Positions 23,901 to 34,000 of a stretch of 64,000 nt of DNA are shown here, in pieces. The DNA lies in assembly GCF_003590095.1 (NCBI RefSeq), contig NC_039490.1, forward strand, positions 2,931,834 through 2,995,833. Direction: 5' to 3'. The notes under the pieces were generated by a model that saw only the letters and a program-made list of their open reading frames with translations, had not been told where the DNA came from and made no database searches. The stretch comes from Trichoplusia ni (lineage: Eukaryota > Arthropoda > Insecta > Lepidoptera > Noctuidae). Each line of letters opens with the position of its first letter. Positions within the stretch are counted from its first letter, which is position 1. Both the position numbers and the translations under genes were made by a program.

Positions 23901-26431
23901 AAGTAAATAGAAAGCTATCATTCAAAAGCGAATTGGAACGAATAACTGATAGGGTTATTGGGAAAAGGGATGTACACAGTATGACTAATAGTACACTAAT
24001 GGTTTAAATAACAGTATTGTAACTTACTGCCGCTTCAGGTTTGTCCATAATAATTTCAGTTTTAGGTCGACTTCCCTCAGGACCTGTTACTGTTCCTATT
24101 TTAGGTTTATCACCTGTTACAACAATAATAGTTTCTTCTGTATCACCATCGATATCATACTGCGAAATAGAAACACGCATTTTAGTTAGGCCCAAAATTT
24201 ATTAAATACTCTAATTTTTAATTATCAAAAATATTCTCGAATTTTTACTTACTGTCATTGTATTATTATATCCAGGTGGGAAATGTTTAGATGAAACTAC
24301 AGTTCCTCTGCTTTTGATAACTTCTTTAACGTAAGTTAATACCTGCAACATGTAATTCTCAAATTTTATCCGCAATATGTGTCAAGTATTGTTTAACATT
24401 ATAAGGATGTTATAAGTTGTTTAGTACTCGTAATATAAGCTTTGCATATTTGCACATTTAATAAGATAAACTCAAATTAAGAATATCTCTTTCTTTAATA
24501 ATAAATTAGGCATAACTCAACTAGTAGATATTATACTAAATACAAAATGCTTTCCTTACATCCTTAACTTCATGTTTTTCTACATGAAAAACTTGTCCAT
24601 TCGTTGCGTCAGCTATTTGGTGGTATACTTGATAGTCAATACTTTTCCTCGTATTACATATCCCAGTTAGCACAAAGACGACCTGAAACATAGTTACAAA
24701 TTCTATTAGTTTACTAAAAACTTATATTATACATATTCATAAACGCTTTTTGAAGATTTAGAAAAAAAAAATTGTCGTCAAGAGGTTTGGGGGTTTCGAG
24801 ACTCATTATTTTTAGCACTTGCCTCAAGACGCAATCCCTTATACATATTCAATACCGTTTTTGTTATATTGGCATAGTATATGTAGTCTTTTACACCGCA
24901 GCGCTTCAATTTCAGAGTATATAGTAGAATATTAAAGAAAAAAAAACAATACCTGACTTTGTTTCTTCTGACAAATACTTTTAATACTTTCAAATTTCTT
25001 ATGGTCTTTTGCTGAGGCATCGGTAAAGACGAAGAAATATGAATACGGCAAGCTCGCCGCAAGAGCTGTTTCGATTCCTGTCATAGCATATTCTGGGCAA
25101 TCACCGCCACCATCTACCACGATCTCATTTAAAGCTGTTTTGAATTTGTCTCTATCCTTGGTAACGATTCGTAATTCAGCATCTAGAACGTTCAAAATAT
25201 TGTTAACAAGATTAACGTAAATGTTTATGTTATCATCAATGAATACGTAATGATTGTCAAATTCATATAAGATAATAGATTGTTTACTGTTTTGACTAAA
25301 AAGTATCATTATTTCACGGTCGAGAGTGATAAGACTTCTTCGAAGATGTTTAGCACAAATAAATTACTAGAAACTGATATGGTAATCAATTATTGTTATG
25401 GCAGACGAAAATTTTCCCTAAATGCTTTATTAGTTACTAGAAGTACCAAAATAGGTATTTAAAAGGCCAACTGCCAGTACTTTCTATAGCAAATTGTGTT
25501 ATAGATAGATAAAATATGAAAGCTTAGGCTGCGTTTCTACTAAACACGATATACATATGTATCGTGCGAGGTTGACTAGCTGCGCTTTAAAAAGGTGCAT
25601 TTATGTGTGGTATGTCGCGACAAAATCCGTCCACTCGTCAATCTCGCACACATCCCTGGCCTATATCCGTAACTTTCTTTGTTTGCGCAAAAATTTAGCT
25701 CCACTGGTCCTTTCCACTACAGATGTGCTGACTGGAACCAAAATAATGAAGTGATTCTATTGGTTCTCTGCAAACACATCCCTTAACTATGATAATAACT
25801 TTCGTGAGGCGAATCAATAACTCTTTATTTGACAACGGTTTACTTATGCGTATTTATCAGAAGTGCCCGATTAGTTTCAGACCCTACAGGAGTTAAGCCC
25901 CTTAATTGTCCACAATTTTTAAGTCAACTCATAATTAAGGACTATTCCGACAATCCAGAAAATACGAGTAAATTAGCTGTTTTTAATGTAAAAGTTACAT
26001 CCCTCGCCATTCGTGGCGAGGGATGTAACTTTTACTTCTTTGCACATCTTTTGTGCAAAGAATTCTCAATAAATGCGCACTCAGATTCATGAAAAATTGT
26101 TAAAACCAAACAGCAAGAATTATTTTAACATTTCTCTTGCAAACAAGGATTAAGCGAGTGTCTTCTTAAAAATAAGTAAAAACATTATAAAAATAGACTT
26201 ACCTGGATCATTGAATGTGACAAGGATAAAATTTTCAATCTGTGAAGCGTTGGATCTCAGAACAGTCTCAAATATTTCATTAGCTTCCGCTTTCACTTGC
26301 GCAATATCGTCCCACATCGATCCCGTATTGTCTATAACGAAAGTGAGGTCACCTTTAATGATATAACTCGCATAACTTCTACACACATTTGCAACTAGGA
26401 ACAATAAAAATATATTCAGTCGGAGAGCCAT
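13144..26431 (-). CDS. Gene A: secreted hemicentin-like protein, VWA head + 8 Ig + dsRNase-like domain (25 exons)
   Basis: Exons in coding order: 26431-26203, 25182-24953, 24682-24560, 24342-24253, 24159-24028, 23550-23385, 22963-22785, 22676-22595, 22484-22324, 21959-21794, 21146-20898, 20744-20669, 20279-20068, 19608-19443, 19089-18995, 18823-18670, 18359-18229, 17960-17817, 17243-17106, 16316-16204, 15909-15679, 15443-15296, 14991-14315, 13939-13766, 13428-13144. Every junction is GT-AG and the phases stay in frame to a TAG, giving about 1516 residues. The start is the ATG at 26431, followed by a hydrophobic signal peptide of about 22 residues. Head, Ig array and nuclease-like end are described separately. 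I see no transmembrane segment after the signal peptide, so secretion is expected. Vertebrate hemicentins share the head and Ig repeats but end in nidogen/EGF modules, so only the front half is truly hemicentin-like. Biological role unknown. Confidence 0.88.
14129..14150. repeat. Short perfect hairpin in gene A intron 23
   Basis: GCAGTCGGT and ACCGACTGC pair perfectly around a 4-base loop. Downstream, at about 14195-14280, AAGATGGTGG and GAGGCCTATGC words resemble the 3' tail of the RTE element family, so the intron probably carries a decayed retrotransposon end. Confidence 0.4.
16780..17028 (+). mobile_element. Non-autonomous Helitron (TC...CTAG) in gene A intron 19
   Basis: The element starts TCTATACTAA and ends AACAGCTAG. 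It is inserted between A and T, the typical Helitron target. The body has the TTTGAACGCGCTAATCTCAGG and GACGAAGTCGCAGGCAACAG words shared with copies at 27612, 35963, 39712 and 61940. Confidence 0.8.
17561..17720. mobile_element. Foldback MITE with 36-bp perfect terminal inverted repeats, gene A intron 18
   Basis: The arm 17561-17596 (starting ATTGAAATGAAACTACTTTT) is exactly complementary to 17685-17720. An inner imperfect pair, CCTTTGCAGG and CCTGCAAAGG, lets most of the 160 bases fold back. It has no coding capacity. No clear target duplication was found. Confidence 0.75.
20365..20530 (-). mobile_element. Degenerate tRNA-like SINE in gene A intron 12
   Basis: On the minus strand it shows a decayed box A region (from the complement of CAACCACTCGGCTAT), a decayed box B (from GGGGATCATACTCG) and the body word CTTGTCCTTGTC. 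It resembles the copy at 37727-37905. Confidence 0.6.
23090..23300 (-). mobile_element. Degenerate 5S-type SINE in gene A intron 6
   Basis: On the minus strand the 5S-like words survive in altered form (a GACGGGTGACCATC-like stretch at about 23260-23275), with the CCCAGGT word near 23110-23125. It is an old, diverged copy of the family at 63350-63710. Confidence 0.55.
23800..23900 (+). repeat. 3' tail of an RTE-type retrotransposon in gene A intron 5
   Basis: AAGATGGTGG followed by GGAGGCCTTTGCCCAGCAGTGG matches the 3' region words of the RTE element at 56074-59249. It is a severely 5'-truncated, diverged copy. Confidence 0.55.
25988..26062. repeat. Two adjacent perfect hairpins in gene A intron 1
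   Basis: Hairpin 1 has a 22-bp perfect stem (25988-26009 with 26014-26035) around the 4-base loop TTCG. Directly abutting it, hairpin 2 has a 10-bp stem, TTCTTTGCAC (26036-26045) with 26053-26062, and a 7-base loop. It could be a young foldback insertion, a structured intronic RNA, or the scar of an inverted duplication. It has no mismatch in either stem. Confidence 0.85.
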
Positions 26432-26503
26432 GGCTAACACTAGAACGACATGAGCTCACAAGACAATCTACTCGCTAAGTAACATGAAACCTGGTCGTCG
26501 CGG

Positions 26504-26509
26504 TATATA
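26504..26509 (-). promoter_or_regulatory. Possible TATA box of gene A
   Basis: On the minus strand AATATATACCGCG lies about 75 bases upstream of the gene A start codon, so transcription could begin near 26478 with a short leader. This is a motif match only. Confidence 0.35.
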
Positions 26510-27611
26510 TTGATATGATTCGAGTGACCCAATGATGTCAAAGCTTTGCGAACATTGATATAGTTTTGTTTTCTTTAATTATCTCCGGGAATCCCTGCCA
26601 CCAAAGTAATTTGATAACGTTATTGTTCAACATTTTTATTAAAAGAACATGTAAATAATAGACAAACATCTTATTTGTAAGCACCCACGTTAAAAGGAAA
26701 AATATTGTATTGTAAATATGAAAATAGTGCATGGATAATTAAATAATACAATTCTTAATATAATATTAAAATACTTGCTATTAGACATTGCATTTAAAAT
26801 ATTGTGGTTTCAAGATTTGAACATTCATAATTCACTTGTCACAGATCTCCTAACTCTGGATTATGAAGTGAAAGCGGAATAGGGGCATTTTTTCGCCGCA
26901 AGTACGTTTATTCCCACTGCAAGACTTCAACGTATAAAAAAAATAGAAATATCACAAGGCAACTATCACTACCCCTGAGTCCCCCGACACAAGCAATATC
27001 TTCGCTTATCAATTGCTTCAAATCCAAGGTCTTGTACACAATTTTGCTATCGGAAATAAACCGATACAGTTTACGTAAATAAACATTATTGCGAATTGCG
27101 ACCGGATGTTTTATCGAGTAAAGCCCTGTCATATTTATTTTTACATATTCCTCGGAAATCTTATTATGTAATATAATCGTGTACTGTGCGAGTAGCATAT
27201 GACCGCGATAAGGCATGAGTGTATAGGAGAATGCCCTACAAAATAGCCATCTAATATTATTAGGTTAAATGTTATCTAATGCAACATTGCAGTTACATTG
27301 CAATGTTAAGGCGAAGTCATTGAATGCTATTCCTAAATCTCCAAGAGGGCCAGTTAATAGAACAGTGCTTTAATTTATAGTAAAGAAAAATTTTCATATA
27401 CGTATTTTTGGAAATTGTATCCAAAATAAAATTCATGTAAGTAGGTAACCAAAGTTTACAAGCATTTTATTTAGGATTTTACTCGTGTTTAACATAAAAT
27501 TGAGGCTTTTGTTCAAATAGGCTAAATAAAGAAAAATGCCACCCAACACATTTACGATAGTAGCAAGATTGCTAAATCTCAATTTTAGTTGAAATATACC
27601 AAATGTATACT

Positions 27612-27886
27612 TCTATACTAATATATAAAGCTGAAGAGTTTGTTTGTTTGTTTGAACGCGCTAATCTCAGGAACTATTGGTTCAAAATGTTTTTTTTTGT
27701 GTTCAATAGACCATTCATGTAGGAAGGTTTTAGGCTATATGACATCACGCTGCAACAAATAGGAGCGAAGATACAATGGAAAATTAGGCAAAAACGGGGA
27801 AATATATTCATCTTCGAGGGCTTCCGTTCAAAAATTCCCAACTTATATCTTTTAACCATGCGGACGAAGTTGCGGGCAACAGCTAG
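27612..27886 (+). mobile_element. Non-autonomous Helitron upstream of gene B
   Basis: It starts TCTATACTAATATATAAAGC and ends GGGCAACAGCTAG followed by T. The internal words match the copies at 16780, 35963, 39712 and 61940. The left flank is T rather than the usual A. It sits 140 bases upstream of the gene B start codon and may contribute to its promoter region. Confidence 0.8.
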
Positions 27887-28025
27887 TAAGTTAAAAAATA
27901 TGAAAGACGTATTAAAATTACAGATGATAATTTAGGTTCCCCTTAACTCTTACTAAAGAGAAACAACACTTCGACTTTAGAACATCATTAGCCACCAGTC
28001 TGTCGTCATCAAACAACGAATCACA

Positions 28026-31000
28026 ATGTTTTACCAGTGCACTTTAATTTATCTTTCGATTCTTGGACTTGTTCACTGTGATAGAAGTTTCACTCTTGTT
28101 CTAGACACAACATGGTCCATGCAAGACGAAATAGATGTGATAAAAGCAAATCTTCCTTCTGTTCTCAATACAGAAGAAAAAACAGATATAGGAAACTATA
28201 TTATTGTTCCCTTTAACGATCCAGGTAAGTTTGTACTTTTGAATTTTATAATACACGACGTACCTTAATATTTTATTCAAATACCCATGGGAACATAAAT
28301 CGGAATAAAAACCATGTGATGTGTGTAATATTGCGTTAATCCTGGTTACAAATTATGTGTGTGAGAAATTTCGTCTAAATCCGTCAAAATTCAAAGGTTT
28401 TTGCGTGAAAAACCAACATCCATACAACCTTCAATTTACAACCTTAAACCCTTAAAGACAATATTTCAACTGCGCCTTATTATAAATTAAACGCATGCCT
28501 ACTATTTCTTTATTTTGTTTAAAACGGTAAACATATTTTTTCTTATAATTAGTTTAGAACTAAAACGTGATTAAAAAGCAATAAACAATAATTAAATAAA
28601 AAGCGGTAAATAAAAATACACTGATTTATTATCAATATTTTGTTTATTTATTTAATATGTGTTTGTGTAAAAAGGCCTACCGAGTTGTTTACATTTTTGA
28701 AGTACCTAAACAAATAGGCTAATAAAAATGAAAAATATTATTTTCGTCAAAACAATTTTATCAATCTGTTTTTCACGAGAATCGCGAATGCTAATTTGAA
28801 TACCCATGTTAATTATTGTTACACAGGGGTTATAAGCCAAACGAATAGATATAAGATGCACAAAAGTGGTGGTTTCGAGCAAAGAACATGAAACCATATT
28901 GTTAAAACGACTCTCAGTAGAACATATTATTGTAAGGTATTAGTGTTTAGTAAATATTTAAATAAATAAATTTTACTACAAATATCAGCATGAATCAAAA
29001 GTTTTTAAAAATATATCTCAAAAGTCAGTGGCCGTCTTTATAATTTTCTTTCAGTCAATGTTTATAAAATCATAACTTTGCACACCTTGCGGGCCTTTAC
29101 CGTAGCGTAAATAGGTACACACTCGGTTCAAGTGGTCAAGCATTTTTCATTCACTCATGGGCCTGTCATGTCTCTATTATTTCAAAATCACACAATTCAT
29201 AAATTAAATTATAATTACCCAGCAGAGTATTATACTTTCGTTATTTTAGATACATGTGAGTAAACTGCATCATTTAAGAATGAATCATCCTCACCAAAAT
29301 TACTATAAAAATATATAAATTGTATGCTTAAAATCAAACGTTCTCGAACTGTGAAAGATTCTGATTCGATTCTTTTTTTATAATCTCGTCGTTAAAATGT
29401 TAATGTTTAAAAATGTACTTATGTATAACGGCTATTTTTGTTTCATATTAAAATAGTACAAAATTAGGTAAAATAGAGAAACTTCTGCTCACTAACATTG
29501 TAGGCAGAATACACACGTGTCATACTTACACACGCGGAAAAACTTATCAGCATTCATTAATTATATATATTAATCAACTACATAATTATGTATTATGTTA
29601 GGTAGGTACTTAGTACCATATATGATTTTATCAGGAGTACAATGTCAGTATTTTATCGGTCAGTTCTAAATAATACAGTAGCAAAAATAATATATGTACC
29701 ACAAAAATATTTTTGTGAAAATTAGGTACTAACATAAAATTACGTCAATATTCTTTTTTTCCAACATGTTTTTTTGGTCTTAGTATTGTTTTTTGTTGTA
29801 TTTGTGTTTACGTATAATATATAGACTTTCATAGATAAATTGACTTTGTATGTTATTTTCCTTTCATTTCATACCCAAGATATAAAAACTCCCACCAAAA
29901 ACATTTTCATGTAAAATGTTGCCAATACGAGACTACATGACTCGCATTCTCAAAAAGTTCTCATGTAGAGCTTCTAACACTAAACGCCCTAGCTCTACAA
30001 GGCCTAACTTCACAAACTCTACACCTTAATCAAAATATGCGGCTGGCAGATACAGAACTTTATTGAAGTTTTCACTTCTGCCGGCACTCCCGAAGAGCAA
30101 CCCGTGGGTTCTGTTACAGGTGTAGGTGATCCAATAATCAAGGCAACACCACGGGACATTCTTAGTTCACTCAATGGTTTGACAGCAGCTGGAGGCACTG
30201 AGTGTCCAGAAAATTCTCTCACTGGAATAGAAAAAGCTTTACAAATAAGCAAAGACCGATCAAACATATTCGTTTTTACCGACGCATTTTCAAAAGATGC
30301 TCACAAAATTGGTGCCGTGGAAAACTTGTGTAGAAGTACCAAAAGTAAGGTAATAATATTTTTTAAGAAAAAATACTCAACGGACTTCAAATAAAACCTA
30401 ATGAGAAAACAAAATAATACATTTACTTAGTGAGCCTTTCTTAGCCTGGACGAATAATCATGAAATGACTCTTTCCTCTTAAAGTTGAGCTGAAAGGGGT
30501 TTCAGGTTTTTAATTACTATAACCTTTTATCGTGTGCCCGAACGGGTGAGCGGGACTGCAGCAACCGCAGCAGCTGCTATCTACGCTCACCAAATAAAGC
30601 TTTAACTCCTGATACCTGAAAGGATGATAGCTAATCACCGGTGACTACGACTGTTATACTCAGTGTGACTATTTTTATAACCCCTTTTATTATCGTCAAG
30701 CGATCAGTGCCGTGATCTGAGAGTTTAGACAATTAGACATTTAAATATATCAGAAGAGGTTTGTATTTAACAAATAGTAACTTAAGAACAAGATATGGAG
30801 AAAACTTATACAAAGAACATTACTTTCAGGTGGTTATACTGTTGAGCGGATTTTGCTCGTCTCCCAACGTTGACGTACAAGTTTATTTCGATGTCGCCAA
30901 AGCTTGTTCTGGAGCTGTCCTGAGATTTGATGCCTTCAGTTTGCGACAGGTAATTCAAAACATTACTTACCATCCTTAAAAAGAAAAATGGTTCCATTAT

Positions 31001-34000
31001 GATAGCTTAATTTCTTTTCTGTTCTATCTACTCTGTAAATGAGATAATTTTGATACATTTTACCGGTTAAATTAAAAGTTATGGCAGAATAATGAAACTC
31101 AAATAGAGGAACCTTTACAATATTGTAATAAGTCTTGTAAAAACATGCATCTCTTTAGGTTTCTAACGCTAAATGAAATCAAGCTACGTAGGTAAATATA
31201 TTGTAAGATAAAATCGATCTCCATAATCTGTTATACAGGCTGGTGACGGACGGACGGACAGCCAGAAGAGCCTCAGAAATAGTAGTTCTGTTTTTACCCT
31301 TTGGAACCCTAAACAACAATAGATATTTATATAACAATCCTAGGTTACAAATTCTAATATGATATGACAATCCCAGAGTAGAAACTATCTTCTTGGTTTA
31401 TTAAAACACCTAAATGATACGATTTTTGTATTTCAGGCTTTTCCATACATGAAAGAAGTTATCAACGTGAAGTGGACTGATGTAACAACTTCGGAAACAT
31501 TTATTGAATACAAACAAATGTCTGTAAGTAAATAAGACCGTGATTGGAACACCTCAATCAATGATTGCACAAAAATACTAAGTTACAAGTTACTATAGTG
31601 ACTTTAGTCATTTCCTTAAATTTTGAAATGTGTTTTATTAAGATAAAGTTTAGTTTACAGTGGGCGCTTTCACAAAGACTGCTATGATAGTGGCTTCGGG
31701 AGAAAACCCAAAGGTCGAAATAAGCGCACCAGATAACTCCAGCATTTCAGTAGAGAAAATAGTGGACTTGAGGAACACTCAGGCAAGTCAATCAATGAAT
31801 GTCAAAAGTTTCCCTTTTTCAATAGGCGAACAGTAGTTCCTGGGATTCAGTATTCAGTTGAGTAAAAAATAATTAGCCAAGCTAAAGCAAAGCAAATGGC
31901 GCATATTGATAAATAAGCATCAAATCTTTTACTACTTGGTGGAACGCATAACCGAAAAATTCTTCAGGAACTTACAGTGTTCTGTTCGTTTGATCATTTA
32001 AAATTCATCATCAGCCTTGAATAACCCACTTCAGGGTGTTGACCCCTTTATTTATACCTTTCTCCTCTGTTTCCTGTCCTTCGCATCCATCCTATATGTT
32101 CGACTGTTGGGCACAAACCTCTAGCCGTATAGGGAAGGTTTGATCCATCCTATCATAATTAAAATCCTTTCAGGTTGTCCAGTTAAAGGAGGCAAAGGCT
32201 GGCGATTACACGGTCATAACCCGAAGTAGAGGGCCAACATCTGTAACACTATATAAGAGTTATAAATTACCTGTGGAATTCGGATTTTCACCCAGAATGC
32301 CAAGAAGTATGAACGAAACGAGCGAAAAACCAATGCCAGGTAACATAGTAGTCAAGATTATTATGACGTGAGGAATAATAATCCCATGAAATTGAACTAT
32401 GAACTCGTGAAATTAGCACGTATTTAAACGACGAAAGCATGGATAAATCTATATATATAAAATCAATGCCACTTTTCGTTGTAATTCCATAACTCAAGAA
32501 CGGGCTCACCGATCCAAACCAAATGCTTAGGATTTGGTCGGCATATTTAGTAGATGGTTTATGTGAAGTTTGCACAAAATCGGTCGAGCGGTTCCTCATT
32601 TGTCACATTTTTTGTAATAAATGAATTCAATAGAAACTTTTTTGAAGTTTTGTTGACAGGACAAGCACGTTGTTATGTCATTCATGCCGTCAATTCATTT
32701 TGGACGTGGTTTGATTAAATCATATTATCAGCGATAAATTTCTTTTCACATAATTGCATTTGCAGTGCATTCATACAAACGGTGAGTCCTGAATTTATGT
32801 ATACTTTTCTAAGTTGCCGTATATGATTTCACATGGCATTATATGCGACAGCTTCTTGGGAATTTGTTTTTTTTTTGTTCTAATTTTTTTTTTCGATTTT
32901 TAAGCGAAAACATATGTGCATACGGGAAAATGCCACCAGCCAGACGAGCAAATATAGGTCGGCGAACGCGTAATGCAAATGATGTGGCATTACTAAGACG
33001 ATCACAGACTGCAGATGAACGCGCACAAGCTAATGCATCGCAGCGTGAACGTAATGCACGCAATAGATTTGTTAACCCAGTACCTGTACTGAATCTTGCA
33101 CGGCCATCACGAATACGTCGTGCTGTTTTGGCTGAAATGATGCGTGCTGCTTTTAATTACAACAGTCAGATTGATTATAGTATGTATGGATACATTGGAA
33201 TGATGGACGCAATATGTCCACATTGTGATGCGGCTAACTTTCGAGGTGAAACACCCGGCGTGTGTCAAACATATCGTGAAGCATGTCAACTCTTGCATTT
33301 GTTGGAGGATGATGCACATTGGGATTCAACACTTAATGATGCATCTACGTCAGCTCATCCACAACAAATACGAATGCTATTTGCCATTATATTATCGACA
33401 TGTATGCCATCAAATCCACTTGAATTATGGAACAAATATAAAAATTATATGGCAGAAGATATTTTAATTCGTATGCGTCATCATGCAAGAAATCCTGATT
33501 TGTTGATTACCTTGGAAATGTGCAACGAAGCTTTGATAATAATTGAAGATATATGTCTAACGATTGCAAATAAAGCATTGGTACAATTGGGTATGACCGC
33601 ACCAAATCGTCCCATGCATGATTTGTTTGATCGTGAATTGCAACGTGAGCAGGAATTCAACTGTAATGATTTGCGTTTATTTGTACAATCGAATATAACC
33701 AAATTAAATATTCAGCAAAAACATGTATATGATACAATCATGCAAGCCGTTTCCAATAATGCAGGTGGATTATATTTTTTGGATGCACCTGGTGGCACAG
33801 GTAAACGTTCGTTATATCATTGATTTTAGCGACTATTCGATCAGATCAGAAAATTGCACTAGCACTTGCATCTTCGGGAATTGCTGCTACATTATTAGAA
33901 GGTGGTCGGACCGCACACTCTGCATTAAAATTGCCATTGAATGTACAGGTGATTGAAACTCCAACTTGCAATATATCGAAAATTCTGCTATGGCAAAAGT

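Larger units (their letters stand above)
22595..26431 (-). other. Gene A exons 1-8: hemicentin-type VWA domain and hinge
   Basis: After the signal peptide, the VWA metal-ion site motif DxTxS is intact (FVIDNTGSMWDDI in exon 1). Exon 2 carries the GGGDCPE block and a VFTDASAKD strand with the third metal-site Asp, ending in KKQSQ. Exon 3 continues with VVFVLTG and QVFHVEKHEV. These blocks and their order match vertebrate hemicentin heads. Exons 4-8 form the intervening region, ending with a VTGYDKKSK strand just before Ig1, as in hemicentins. The VWA probably binds a protein ligand through a divalent cation. Confidence 0.85.
26432..28025. other. 1.6-kb divergent intergenic region between genes A and B
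   Basis: This region must hold the promoters of both head-to-head genes. Apart from the TATA-like word for gene A and the Helitron at 27612-27886, I see no recognisable element or ORF. A pair of CAATGTTA/TAACATTG-type words near 27282-27310 forms a small inverted repeat. Confidence 0.5.

Noticed and set aside
25988..26062. A confident microRNA gene
   Set aside because: The stem is perfect and short with a 4-base loop, unlike the usual precursor shape, and no expression evidence is available; kept as a structural observation.
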